DNA of 64,000 bases from Hysterangium stoloniferum (Eukaryota > Basidiomycota > Agaricomycetes > Hysterangiales > Hysterangiaceae): the NCBI GenBank assembly GCA_015178975.1, contig WHVD01000017.1, positions 1 to 64,000 of the forward strand, written 5' to 3'. Positions within the stretch are counted from its first letter, which is position 1, and each line of letters opens with the position of its first letter. Below, piece by piece: positions 23,050 through 33,418 of the stretch. The translations under genes and the position numbers were made by a program. Below the pieces are notes generated by a model that was given only the letters and a program-made list of their open reading frames with translations, did no database searches and was not told where the DNA came from.

Positions 23050-23891
23050 TGTTAGGATACACACACAGGGCAGGTTTCCAGAGAAACCCGTGGGATATCC
23101 GGTAGGACTTGGCTTCAGCTTATAGGCTGCACCCTCGCTAGATCGTGTTGTCCAATTTCAAACAGGCGGACGGGGATCCCGGGGAGTCCAGGTGGGGTTT
23201 GTGGGTCGTAGGTCATAAGTCGGGGGTCGGGGGTCATACGTTGGAGGTCGTGGGTCGTGAGTCAAGAGAGTTGAGAGAGATAGATGCACCGGAGCCCATG
23301 GGCTCCGACTAGTGAGAGCAATGTGAATCAAGCAAAGTTTTTAGAGCGGAAAATGTTTTTAGATTACTGGGGGGAATCTAAGCTAATTTTCTGACTGGAT
23401 TGTATGTACAACATCTGCCAGTTTATATAGACCGTGGAATGCATGACATACTAAATCCAGTAATGACAAAATGAAACTAACAAAACATAAAACGGGAATA
23501 GTAAACACCAAGTTTGGTGTTAGGAATGGGACGGAACAGAGTGGAGTCCAAATCATGACAAAGCATAACCCATAACGGGAAACGGAGCGGGAGTGGAGTC
23601 CTAAATCGTGACAGGTCATTTGACTAAAACGGGAATGGGGCTCAATTAGAGTGGTGATGGGATTCTGAGCAGGGTTCGGTGACTGATGCGTGGGACGAAG
23701 ATGGACATAGACAGAGACGGAGTCCGGGGGAAGTCCGGTGACTGATATGTGTCATAATGAGGTTGAATGTAACGAGTCTTGATGTAACGGAGTCCGGGCG
23801 GGAAATCCTATAAACAGACGATTGGTGCTTGTAGTGCATGGGGGTGTGCGGGTTAGTGCCCGGAGTCCGGCGGGATTGTCCGGTCATAACA
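23050..23891 (-). repeat. 5' LTR of Gypsy-1
   Basis: 842 bp, TGTTAGG...ATAACA as read on the plus strand. Contains the promoter, the predicted RNA start, the conserved TTGGCTTCAGCTTAT block (23109) and the U5 hairpin near 23073-23092, slightly decayed here. Confidence 0.95.
23422..23429 (-). promoter_or_regulatory. TATA box of the Gypsy-1 5' LTR
   Basis: TATATAAA on the minus strand begins 33 nt before the predicted RNA start AGTCAGAAAAT (23396). The same 33-nt spacing occurs in Gypsy-2. Confidence 0.7.
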
Positions 23892-25274
23892 GCACTTCAA
23901 GAACCACCACCAGGAACACGTGTTTTAAAAACCAGACCGGTGTGTCGTGGATTGTACAAGAACGGTGAACTAATAAAGAGGAAAGTATGAATCATCATAA
24001 AAGGATTTCGTCAAATTCCTGGATTACATTTTAACGAAACATTGCACCAGTCATGAAGTGGGAAACGTTCCGAATTTTACTGGTGCTGGGATCAATAACA
24101 AATTCAGCTTTACGTCAATTCGATGTCAAATTGGCATACTTACATGGGACGATGAAAGAAAAGGTTTGGTTTCAACAACCGGAGGGGTTTGAAGAACCCG
24201 GAAAGGAAAATTTAGCATTACTGTTATTAAAGGCTCTATATGGAACAAAACAGGGAGGCAATGAGTGGAGAAAAACGCTGTATGATCTTATGGTTAAAGA
24301 ACTCACCTGGTTCTGTTCCGATTTTGAAAGTGCTACATTCTTCAAAATATGGGACGACGGAAGTTGGGCCATAGTTGCATTTTGGGTGGATGACGCAACT
24401 GCCGTAGGTGATGAAAAACAGCTCCCAGATCTCGAAAAGGCATTCCACGAATGATTTGGAATTTTGAGTGAGGGCGAGGCCCATTGGATATTAGGAACAA
24501 GTATCAATTTGAACTCCCATATCACTTGGAATTAATTTTGCCTCTATTATTCATCCAGATACTGAAGAAGAACAAAATGAAGTTGAAAAATTGCCCTATC
24601 GTGAACTTATCGGAAGTTTGATGTTTGCACCTACAGTATCGCATCCCGATATCGCATATTCTGTTAACAAACTATCTCAATATTCATCAAATCCCGCGAG
24701 AATGCATTGGGAATTAGCTAAGTGCATCCTGCAATATTTATATACGACTCGCAATTTCGAGCTTCGATTGGGAGGACAAGCACTTTGTCTGCATGGATAT
24801 TCGGATGCCGATTTTGCAGGAGATCAAGAGGATAGACATTCAACAGGCGGATATGCAATTTCTTTAGGTTCGGGAGTGGTATCTTGGTCTTCGAGGAAGC
24901 AGTCAACAGTCGCCCTTTCATCCACCAAAGTGGAATATATTGCGCTTTCAGAAGCGGCTTGCGAAATTATGTGGACACATCATTTCCTCAAAGAACTTAA
25001 TATAATATATGAAGAACCGACAGCAATTTTTGAAGATAATCAAGGTACTATCGCATTCGCTCAAAACCAATGCACTTTGAGAAGGATGAAACACATTGAA
25101 GTGAAATACCACTTCATTCGTCATTTGATTGAAAATGGCACTATTCAACTTATCTATCGATTGACTAAACAAATGATTGCAGATATATTGACGAAACCAC
25201 TCTCCTCACCCATTCACTCCCATCACACAGGACATTTAGGACTTACTTCTTCAAAACTCGAGGAGGAGTATTAG
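23892..25274 (+). pseudogene. Copia reverse transcriptase and RNase H (broken)
   Basis: Continues the Copia protein after the nested element: PPPGTRVLKTRPV, GFRQIPGLHFNETL, then FDVKLAYLHGTMKEKVWFQQPEGFE and LLKALYGTKQGGNEW. The usual YVDD box appears as FWVDDAT near 24390. RNase H follows with HGYSDADFAGDQEDRHSTGGY, STKVEYIALSEAACE, EDNQGTIAFAQNQ and MADILTK-like MIADILTKPL. Stops at about 23990 and 24452 and frame changes near 24050 and 24535 break it. It ends at TAG 25272-25274. Confidence 0.9.
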
Positions 25275-25560
25275 GTATAATGAGTATTGCAGAAGTAAAC
25301 ATGCATATGAAAAAGGTGAGACAAAATGTCTCAAAAAGATGCAATGTGTCATATACAGTAGTTCAATCTCCTCTCAAATGTACTCTTATATACATGTAGT
25401 ATAGCTAGGGAATCTCTCAGCGAATGTTTATTCGCTGAGAGTAAGTGATATGTGTATTGCCTCATCACAAAACAAAACTTATCTATGTATTTAGTACTTA
25501 AACGTCTTTAGGTATTGTATAATATAGCGAATGTTTATTCGCTGAGATACTTAAACATCT
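25275..25560 (+). other. Copia 3' untranslated region with twin hairpins
   Basis: AT-rich. A perfect 12-bp stem CTCTCAGCGAAT with loop GTTT (25414-25441) recurs in shortened form (AGCGAAT GTTT ATTCGCT, 25526-25543). Each is linked to a TACTTAAAC(G/A)TCTTT block (about 25493 and 25548). They could be terminator or LTR-edge structures; the 3' LTR boundary is not resolved. Confidence 0.5.
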
Positions 25561-25990
25561 TTCGTTGGGAATCCAGAAATTAATACTGCCCAATACCCAG
25601 TCAATCAATGGATTATATCGGGTGAGCCAGTTGTATCCAAGAACTACCAAACAGCTAGAGTCCAACTGTGTTACGAAAAAGTAACCATCTGGGATGTTGC
25701 ACATGGGAACTGGATAGACATGTCGCAGGCTTGGGTAATTGCCATATTGCTAGTACCATCAAACAGATGCAAATAAATTGTGGGAACAGAATGGAGTTTC
25801 AGATTATGTTTCATGGCAAAGGTGGTATCTACAAAACAGTGTGTGGAGCCAGAATCTATCAGAGCTCGGAACTAAATTTCCAAGAAGGTCAGAGACAAGT
25901 TTTACAAATAATGAGTTGGGATTAGAGAGAGTGGACACATTGAGACAGATAATCTCAGAAACACAGAGAGAGTCAATGCAAACCTCTGTC
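25561..25990 (-). pseudogene. Gypsy-2 protease-region remnant
   Basis: Minus strand carries [26 protein letters not shown], the segment downstream of the retroviral-type protease, also seen in Gypsy-1 (near 21330-21400) and at 35450-35540. The active-site part is frameshifted. Confidence 0.7.
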
Positions 25991-27250
25991 CATGCAGATT
26001 CTGGAGGCTTGCTTACTCTTTTTTCGACTCTGTGGCGGGTTTTTCCTTGGACGTTGTAGTCGTAGTGGAAGTTGCCGTGTGGGCCTTGGAAGAGTTAGAC
26101 TTAACGGTACAGTCAGAAACTTGTGTCCACCTTTCCCGCAGAAAAGGCAGAGGTCGTTATCCACACATTGTTGTTTCTCCTTTGGGGTGAGTTTACCGTC
26201 GGTGCCCAACAAATGGGAAATGTCGGGTTTGTCAGAAGTTGACTGTTTATCTTTGTTGGATTTCTTGTCTTTTTTCTGATCGGAATTTGATTTGCCAGTA
26301 TTAGTGCCAGAATCGCCAGTGTTATTGCCTGAGTTATTGCCAGAAGACTTGCTAGTCAACACCTTGTTGTTCTGAGAATGTTGTGTTGGATTCTTTCGGG
26401 AGACCTCAGCTTTTCATTCCCAATAACGGGCATTGGATGTCTGAGCTTTAATCCACATGAGTTGGAGAGTTTTTGGCTTCCCATCTTTGCAGATCTCGCC
26501 TTTAAGGTGTGATGGAAGTACCATATAGAAATGGTGCCGGAGGGTGGAATCGTCCCATCCACATTGTGCAGCGAGGGTATTGAACTTGACGAGATAATCG
26601 GAGACTCGTTGATTGTCCTTCATCTTGAGCGTCATTAATTCATTTTCCGCTTCACCAGATTGATCATCAGGTCTGAAATTAGTTTCCAGTTCTTCCACAA
26701 ATGCATCCCAGTTGTTGAGCCATATGGGTGTCTTGTCAGATATTCCGGATAGTCCAGGTTCAAACCAATCCTGAGCGGGATCCTTGAGATAAGAGAGTGC
26801 GAAATTGACTTTTCAACTGTCGGACTTGAATGCAGTGGGTCAATCCCAGAAACTGAAATGGCATTGGAGAAGGAAATTCTTCAATTTTTTCGGATCCTTG
26901 TTGGTAAATGGTTTGGGTTTTTTGACTCCGGTGTGGGATGATTCTTTGCTTTCCTCAGCGGATTTCAAATAGTCAGTGAATTTCACAATGGAGTTGACAA
27001 ACAACAGTTCAGTCAGTTCATTGGAAGATTTCTTTTTCGATGTCACTGGCTGTTCTTCTACTTCGTTGTCAGAACCGTTGGGAGTGTTGGGATCCTTCAC
27101 TACCTCAGTAACTTCCTCGGTAACTTCTTCAATGGAAGCTGATGTTGTCGGCTGATTTGGGGTTTCGGGTTGGGTGGTATAAAGTTGCAATGAGGATTGA
27201 AGTTGAGATGGTCCTTTGGCAGCTTTACATTTGGGACCCATGATGAGCAA
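25990..27250 (-). pseudogene. Gypsy-2 Gag (broken)
   Basis: Starts MGPKCKAAKGPSQLQSSLQL at about 27241, then an acidic region and KPFTNKDPKKLKNFLLQC. A stop and shift occur at about 26840. FVEELETNFRPDDQSGEAE follows, then a Ser/Asn/Lys-rich linker and the knuckle CLFCGKGGHKFLTV, which loses its last Cys through a frameshift. Clearly homologous to Gypsy-1 Gag. Confidence 0.85.
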
Positions 27251-27262
27251 GTTGCAGAATTG

Positions 27263-27273
27263 AGATCTGATAT
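27263..27273 (-). other. self-complementary primer-binding site of Gypsy-2
   Basis: The coding strand has ATATCAGATCT two bases (AC on plus) inside the LTR edge at 27276. It is the exact complement of AGATCTGATAT, the predicted first 11 nt of the RNA (27530 downward). Confidence 0.8.
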
Positions 27274-27275
27274 AC

Positions 27276-27851
27276 TGTGAAGTGCTGCATTGTGAACTTA
27301 TTCCAGAACTATCGGTAAGTCACTGGGAAGTCGGGAACTATCGGATAGGGTTAGGACATTGGCTTCAGCTTATGTGCTGCACCTCTACGCAAATGCTCAA
27401 AAGTCCTTAATTTCAAATGTGAGACTTATGATGATGGAAGATATGGATATTCAGGGTTCCAAAGAGTTCCAAATATCGAGCATACAGAAAGATGGAAGAG
27501 GGAATAAGAAACCAAGTCGATATCAGATCTAAAGTAAAGTACAAATTCGTGGAAACTAATATAAGTCTTCTCATTATTGTACTACAAACTAAGACCACAA
27601 TAAGACGGAAATGGAAGTATTTTGAAATGGGAATACAACAAGACAAATTGGGGAGACAATATTCCGAAACGGGAATATAATAAACAAACGAGTGAATACT
27701 TGTCAACAAACGAGTGAATACTTGTCAACAGACAAATTACCAAATGCGGAACAAGGGAAGAATGCGGAAGATACGGTAACTATGATGTTCTGTAGTCAGA
27801 GGTCAGAAGTCGGAAGTCAGATATTGAAACATCCAGGAATGGGTCGTAACA
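27276..27851 (-). repeat. 5' LTR of Gypsy-2
   Basis: 576 bp, TGTGAAGTGCTG...GGGTCGTAACA on the plus strand. TATATT (minus) begins at 27563, 33 nt before the predicted start at 27530. Contains a local duplication AACGAGTGAATACTTGTCAAC (about 27696-27730) absent from the copy at 13.2 kb. Shared block TTGGCTTCAGCTTAT at 27359. Confidence 0.85.
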
Positions 27852-28380
27852 GTGGGGTCAGAAACATGACAGGGCATTTAACCATAACTGGAGCAGAGCT
27901 CAGTTAGAGGGCTCCGGGAGTCTGGGCGGAGCCCAGGGACTTGGTGCATGAGACAATGTCAGGTATAGACAGGTTGAATGTGCAGGGGCTCCAGCAGAGT
28001 CCAAGGACTGGTGCATGAGACACAGAGGTTAGGTGCAGACAGGTGTGTCAGACAGGTGTGTCAGACAGGTATGTCAGGTACAGACAGGTGTGATGGACAG
28101 GTCCCAGTGGGAAATATGGTTGTGACTTCATGTTAAGTTCCATACAGTGGGTCGGGTGCATATAGGGTGGAGTCTGGGTCCAAGTGGGTTGTCCAGTAGT
28201 GGGTATAGAGAGTTGGGTGCAGATAGGGTGGGGTGCATACAGAGAGTCAGGCATAAACAAGTTGACATGTGGGCTCCAGTGGGAACTCCGGTTGTAACTA
28301 TACAATATTGAGGGTTGGGAGCATGTAGGATGGGGTCCAGGAGCCCGGAGGTCCAGCGGGTTTTCCAGTTCCTGACAATT
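27852..28380. repeat. decayed LTR sequence with short tandem repeats
   Basis: Resembles the distal half of the chromovirus LTRs (CATGACAGGGCATTTAACCA, GAGCTCAGTTAGAGGG). At about 28037-28095 the unit ACAGGTGTGTCAG is repeated three to four times. No gene. Confidence 0.55.
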
Positions 28381-29990
28381 GGCAAGTTTAGGCAATTAAA
28401 GAAGGATACTTTATACAATGATGCAGCTCTCATTGAAATGTTTGAGCAGGGCCTCAATTCTGCCTTGGTCAACAGGATATATGCTCTCCCAGAAACGCCT
28501 ACTACCTTCAAAGGCTGGTTTGACTGGGCCACAAAATTGGATAGGCAATGGACACAAAGAGAAGCTACCAAAAATAAAATCTGGCCTGCTCTCTAAGGCC
28601 AAAAACTAGCCCCACCTCAGTAGAATAACAATCCCAATCCCTCCAGTCTCAAACAGCCCAGAATGTCAAACATTCTAGAGGTTGTACCCATGGAAGTTGA
28701 CTCAGGTTGGAAGTCTGTTAAACCCATTGTTTGGTTCAAGTGTAGGAAACCAGGGCACAAGGCAAATCAGTGTAGGTCCAATATGGACATTAACAGTATG
28801 GACTATGATGGTATTAGGGCATATATGGAATAAGAATTCAAGAAGGAAATGGAAAAGGAAAAGGAGAGGAATGGGTCTGAGGAAGAAAAAAATGGATTTT
28901 TGAAGGCACCATTGGTAAAAAAAGACATGTCCTAATGAGCAACAAATTTATTTTGCTAGATAGTCTGCCAGATACTACCCCATCCCAATCAAACTCTCTA
29001 AATACTGAAGCAGAACTCATGTCAACAACATCTCACTCAGAAATTGCCCCACACTTTTATCAGAAGCACTCATTCCAAGACTTCTACACACCTTCCAGTT
29101 CTCCTCAGAACACTGGATACAGGAGCCAGAATTTACTGTATGTTACAGACCTCCTTGATTCTGGAGCCACAGGTCATTTTCTGGATAAGAAATTTGTGGA
29201 GTATCATAATGTGAAGCTGTTCTAGTCTACAATGCTGATGGAACACTGAATCATGGGGGAGCTATCCAAGAGGAAGTACATTTAACACTGATATTCCAAA
29301 ACCATACAGAAAAGCCACCTTTGCTGTATGTAATCTAGGACATAAGTCTGCTATCATTGGATGCCCATGGTTATACCAACACAACCCATAAATAAATTGG
29401 AGAACTGGAGAAGTTCACTTCACTAGGTGTCCATCTCAATATCTGGTAGAGGTTAGGAGAACTAAGAGCAAAAGGCAGAGGAAGGCAGCAGAATTTAAAA
29501 GGAAACTCCCTAGTCTCATTGAGACTGAAGATGATGATGATGAGGATAAGACAGTGATAGGATCTGGGCTACAATGGTCTATCCTAAAGCTTATGTCAAT
29601 GCTACTTCAACTGTATCTCAGAAGTTGGCAAAAGAATCTGATAAGCAGGACCAGAAGAAAGCCTTTGAGGATTTAGTCCCCACCAATTAAGGAGGTGTTC
29701 TCCAAAGAATCCTTTGACAGACTACCTGATAGAAAGTCCTGGGATCATGCCATTGAATTAAAACCTGGTTCAGAACCTTTCAGATGCAAACTTTACCCCT
29801 TAGCACCAAATGAACAAAAGGAGTTAGATACATTTATAGAGGAGAACCTTCACAGTGGCAGGATCCAACCATCCAAATCCTCCATGGCATCTCCAGTGTT
29901 CTTTGTCAAAAGGAAGTATGGATCCTTGAGACTGGTTCAGGATTATAGGAAACTGAATGACATGACAATCAAAAATCCCTATCTCCCCAT
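28381..29990 (+). pseudogene. Gypsy-3: Ty3 gag, protease and RT start (broken)
   Basis: Gag reads MFEQGLNSALVNRIYALPE and WFDWATKLDRQW. The zinc knuckle is WFKCRKPGHKANQC, with Trp in place of the first Cys. Protease reads LLDSGATGHFLDKKFV (about 29150-29195). RT begins with FRCKLYPLAPNEQKELD, SMASPVFFVKRKYGSLRLV and DYRKLNDMTIKNPYLP, then stops before the YxDD box at the junction with other sequence near 29990. Stops and frame changes lie between the parts. Confidence 0.85.
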
Positions 29991-30425
29991 CTCAGACTCT
30001 CACAATGACTCAAATCATCAACTATCAAATCTCATACCTCAGGCATGTTAAATTGTTGCACATTGATACAGATCTCTCCTTCAAGACTGTCAAAGCTCCC
30101 CTCACCCAGCAGGTCCTCAGGGCATCAAGCATTATTGTGGTGAATGCACCCACCACCCTGTCATGCCAATAACTCTTCCTATTCTCTAATGCCCCATCCC
30201 TCCATCCATGTAGCCATGATTGACACTGCCATTAAACTGGCCTTCACAGGATTTTTACACTGTGGTGAATTTACAGTGAAGGGCAACAAATTTAAAACCT
30301 TTGATTCCTCTGCCCACCTAACATGGTGTTCCCTTTCTTTCTTGTCTGATTTCAAGAACCCATCTCACCTGACAATCACTTTCCCACCTGGAAAACAGAC
30401 CCCGTTCATAAAGGTGTCACTATGA
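29991..30425 (+). pseudogene. tyrosine recombinase remnant fused to Gypsy-3
   Basis: Pieces in two frames: SYLRHVKLLHIDTDLSFK, APLTQQVLRGIKHYCGEC-like, then IDTAIKLAFTGFLHCGEFTVKG and HLTITFPPGKQTPF. This pattern matches tyrosine recombinases of fungal Crypton/DIRS-like origin, which cut and rejoin DNA. The first catalytic Arg (normally FLRCGEF) is His, as a CGC to CAC change would give. The C-terminal H-x-x-R and Tyr part is absent. Confidence 0.65.
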
Positions 30426-31003
30426 TGCTGCTGAATTTTGACTTCTTGCTTTATAGCTTCTTTGTCTCATGGAGCCAGGATAAGTGATGAGAGAAATGAG
30501 GATTTTTGCGAGGCTTGTGTGAGATGCAATGGATTGTAGGTGGACAGGACAGCGTGGAACAGAGCTGGTAGAATGTGGATGGGGTGTAGGACTGACAAAA
30601 AGTGCACTGATGAACAAGCCAGATCATGAACACATGCTGATAGAAAGGAACAGACACAGGATGTGCCGGTGGACAAGAGTGACATGAATGAGGGTGTGCT
30701 GGGAAATGAGACTGACACAATTGTGCACACTGAGAGAAAGGAACAGACGTGGTGATGTGCTGATGGACAAGAGTGATAGGGCCTTGACACGAATTGTGGT
30801 GTACAGGGTGCACAGTGGCATGGATGTGCACAGGGAGCACGCACAGTGGCAGCATGTAGATGCGAGGTTGCAGGGCATGTACAGCAGTCATCATTGTCAT
30901 CTATTTGGGGAAGTGCGGGTGCCCACAGGAGACATGGGATTCATTGATGTATGTAATTTAGGAACTGTGTGGCCTGGACAGCAGTATCTAGCTTGCCAGA
31001 GGT
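30426..31003. repeat. low-complexity GACA/GTGC-rich sequence
   Basis: Imperfect repetition of AGAAAGGAACAGAC...GATGTGC...TGGACAAGAGTGA (about 30646-30690 and 30733-30777), then CACAGTGGCA motifs. The overlapping minus-strand open frames are Cys/His/Pro-rich by composition and have no recognisable domain. 30424-30465 repeats 12465-12510. Confidence 0.5.
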
Positions 31004-31168
31004 GATTTTATACATATATGATCCTCCTCTGGTCAGTAGAAGAAAGCTTGGAAGGACATCCTCCTTTCAGGTTTTCTTTGTCTATGTCCATCTCCTGAGC
31101 AATTATACTGATAGTAGACTTGCTAACACCTGTGATAGAAGCCACATTCCTATTGGAGACTCCATTTT
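31004..31168 (-). pseudogene. Tc1-family transposase N-terminal (HTH) remnant
   Basis: Minus strand reads NRNVASITGVSKSTISIIAQ, then GGCPSKLSSTDQRRII, the paired-type helix-turn-helix of Tc1 transposases that binds the terminal repeats. The catalytic domain is missing. Confidence 0.75.
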
Positions 31169-31188
31169 GGTGGAGAGAGATGGCTTGT

Positions 31189-31404
31189 TGTTAAGTGGGG
31201 CTCATGGGGAGGTCTCTGGGGGAAACCCACAGAAGTTCCAGGGATGGACTTGGCTTCAGCTTATGTGCTGTGCCTTCACAGATCACATTGTCCAATTTCA
31301 AACAGGAGTGGATGGGAAACCTGCAGGTTCCAACCATATGCAAGGGGCAAAAGACAAGTAGAAACTGAGTTGATTTTCTGATCAGATTATATGTACAAAT
31401 AACT
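31189..31404. repeat. LTR fragment, TGTTAAGTGGGG family
   Basis: Starts TGTTAAGTGGGGCTC, has GGGGGAAACCC and the TTGGCTTCAGCTTAT block (31250), and ends after TTGATTTTCTGATCAG. A diverged reverse copy lies at about 44640-44722. Confidence 0.6.
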
Positions 31405-31638
31405 ACTTAGCTATGGAGGATAACCCAAAACTTTAAAAGTTATTTATCCACTAAAGTATATATATTTATATTTTTTGTTGTAAAATTAATATTTAATCAA
31501 ATTCAGTTCATTAGGTATCACTCTGAAGAATGCAAAAATATTAATATTTATCCTATATCTGACAATATTTAGTCAAACAATCATCTGTAGATATTCTTTT
31601 GGAACAAATTGCACAATGGGGATTGGTACCACTGGAGG
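31405..31638 (-). repeat. repeat X, left part
   Basis: Matches the reverse complement of about 61062-61278. The second part follows the solo LTR at 32463. Probably decayed sequence linked to the second Copia family, since the far side of X (32830-32985) matches its C-terminal region. Confidence 0.6.
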
Positions 31639-32457
31639 TGTTAGGATACACACACAGGCCGGGTTTCCAGAGAAACCCGTGGGATATCCGATAGGACTTG
31701 GCTTCAGCTTATAGGCTGCGCCCTCGCTAGATCGTGTTGTCCAATTTCAGACAGGCAGACAGGAATCCCGGGGAGTCTGGGCGGGGGTCATGGGTCGTAG
31801 GTCGTAAGTTGGAGGTCGTGGATCGTGAGTCGAGATAGTTGAGAGAGATAGATGTGCCGGAGCCTGTGGGCTCCGACTAGTGCGAGCGATGTGAATCAAG
31901 TAGGGTTTTAGAGTGGAAAATGTTATTAGATTACTGGGGGGAATCTAAGCTAATTTTCTGACTGTATTGTATGTACAACATCTGCCAGTTTATATAGACC
32001 ATGGAGTGAATGACATACCAAATCCAGTAATAACGAAACGAAACTAACAAAACATAAAACGGGAATAGTAAACACCAAATTGGTGTTCGGAATGGAACAG
32101 AACGGAGCAGAGTCCGAATCATGACACAGCATAACCCATAACAGGAAATGGAGTGGGAGTGGAGTCCTAAATCATGACAGGTCATTTGACTAAAATGGGA
32201 ACGGGGCTCGATTAGAGTGGTGATGGGATTCTAAGCGGGGTCCGGTGACTGATGCGTGGGACGAAGACGGACATAGACAGAGACGGAGTCCAGGGGAAGT
32301 CCAGTGACTGATATGTGTCGTAATGAGGTCGAACGTAACTAGTCTTGACGTAATGGAGTCCGGGCGGGAAATCCTATAAACAGACAATTGGTGCTTGTAG
32401 CACGTGGGGGCGTACGGGTTAGTGCCCGGAGTCCGGCGGGATTGTCCGGTCGTAACA
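31639..32457 (-). repeat. solo LTR, Gypsy-1 family (819 bp)
   Basis: TGTTAGGATAC...GGTCGTAACA flanked by perfect 5-bp duplications GGAGG (31634-31638 and 32458-32462). No internal region, so LTR-LTR recombination removed the element. Confidence 0.95.
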
Positions 32458-32564
32458 GGAGGCACCTCAATGTTTTTGGAGTTTGAAAACCTTCCAAAAA
32501 TCTTAATATTTGGCCAACTTTTCAAAGAATTATTTGAACTGATAAATTGTTTAAAATGTTTAAG

Positions 32565-32717
32565 TTTTAGTAGGATTTTCCAGAGTGGAAAATCATATCT
32601 GAAAACCTTAAAAATTTGTATCAAGAAACTCTGACTAATGATGTTTCCTCAGATTTTCTAATACAAATATTTAAAGTTTTCAGATATGATTTTCCAGTTT
32701 GGAAAATCCTACTAAAA
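32565..32717. repeat. 57-bp inverted repeat (foldback)
   Basis: Arm 32565-32621 and arm 32661-32717 are reverse complements with about five mismatches, spaced by 39 bp. Each arm contains a smaller palindrome (GATTTTCCA...TGGAAAATC). Confidence 0.85.
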
Positions 32718-32740
32718 TTTAAAAAGAGAATACATCATAA

Positions 32741-32816
32741 CCCAAATAATCTTGTTTAACCCAAATAATTTTGTTTAACCCAAATAATCTAGGTTAACCC
32801 AAATAATCATGTGTAA
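32741..32816. repeat. four 19-bp tandem units
   Basis: Units CCCAAATAATCTTGTTTAA and variants start at 32741, 32760, 32779 and 32798. A three-unit reverse copy is at about 60915-60975. Confidence 0.85.
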
Positions 32817-33000
32817 CTATGTCATTTGTGTGTATTTTAAAAGGGCATACATATTTTAAAGATGAAATTTCAGGTAATTAAATATAAACTCATAGAATAA
32901 GTTGTCATGGCCAGAAGGAATAGTCTCACTTGGAAAATATGAGGATTATTCAGTAAAATTTTGTATATTCAATAAAGTGTGACCACCTATATAGACTAGT

Positions 33001-33418
33001 AGGTTATTATACTACTAATTCAGACATACAAAAAGACATAACAGGGGTACAATAATACAATAAACCAGATGTCAAAACCAATAGGGAACAAGGGGTACAC
33101 TGAAATGGATGACAAATGGGCAAAGACAGACTGGGAACAAGGGGGTCAAGAATGTCCAGGCAGGGTCTGGTGCATTGTTTGTACAATACAAAGAGTCAGG
33201 TGTATGTATATAGGATGGGGTCTGGGTGGGTTATACATATCACTTGTTCTCATTTGAGAGGAGAGAAATATGTAGCTTCCATGATGAGCGTAATAGTTGA
33301 AATGTGACTGTCATAGTCACATATCAATTAGATCATTGAATATATGTCACATGATTTCTTTTGGAGTTTTTCCATTTCTCTAGTGGATAATATAATAAAG
33401 TGAAAACAGTGAAAAGAG
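33001..33418. other. unassigned LTR-like debris
   Basis: Contains CTATATAGACTAG and GGTCTGGTGCATTG-like fragments reminiscent of decayed LTRs and a short palindrome TGTGACTGTCATAGTCACA (33302-33322). No gene. Confidence 0.4.

Larger units (their letters stand above)
15744..23891 (-). mobile_element. Ty3 chromovirus Gypsy-1, 8,148 bp, with both LTRs
   Basis: Two LTRs of 842 bp each, both TG...CA, enclose minus-strand gag-pol ending in a chromodomain, plus a plus-strand accessory gene. Flanks are GCACC (15739-15743) and GCACT (23892-23896), a 5-bp duplication with one change. The LTRs have equal length and differ mainly by C/T and G/A changes, many at CpG. The chromodomain and self-priming site place it near the Tf1/sushi-type chromoviruses (inference from architecture). 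All genes are broken. Confidence 0.95.
13328..25291 (+). mobile_element. Copia retrotransposon, split by a nested chromovirus
   Basis: Gag, protease and integrase lie left of the insertion (13339-15743); reverse transcriptase and RNase H lie right of it (23892-25274). The protein order GAG-PR-IN-RT-RH is diagnostic of Ty1/Copia. No 5' LTR was found. The 3' end after the RNase H stop has a purine-rich tract (GAGGAGGAGTATTAGG) but the LTR boundary is unclear. Confidence 0.9.
25561..27851 (-). mobile_element. Gypsy-2, 5' part of a minus-strand Ty3 element
   Basis: 5' LTR, primer site, gag and the start of protease are present; the element is cut off at about 25561 against Copia sequence. It is related to Gypsy-1 in protein order but has a different LTR family (TGTGAAG...TAACA). 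No intact gene. Confidence 0.85.
32463..33000. repeat. repeat X, right part
   Basis: Holds a foldback (32565-32717), a 19-bp tandem array (32741-32816) and a block at 32830-32985 that recurs at 60390-60530. No open coding frame of interest. Confidence 0.6.

Noticed and set aside
30451-30900. 149-residue minus-strand frame rich in His, Cys and Pro
   Set aside because: Low-complexity GTGC/GACA sequence; several overlapping frames have the same look and no domain is visible.
32741-32816. 19-bp array as a CRISPR
   Set aside because: Units are directly adjacent with no unique spacers, in a eukaryotic repeat.
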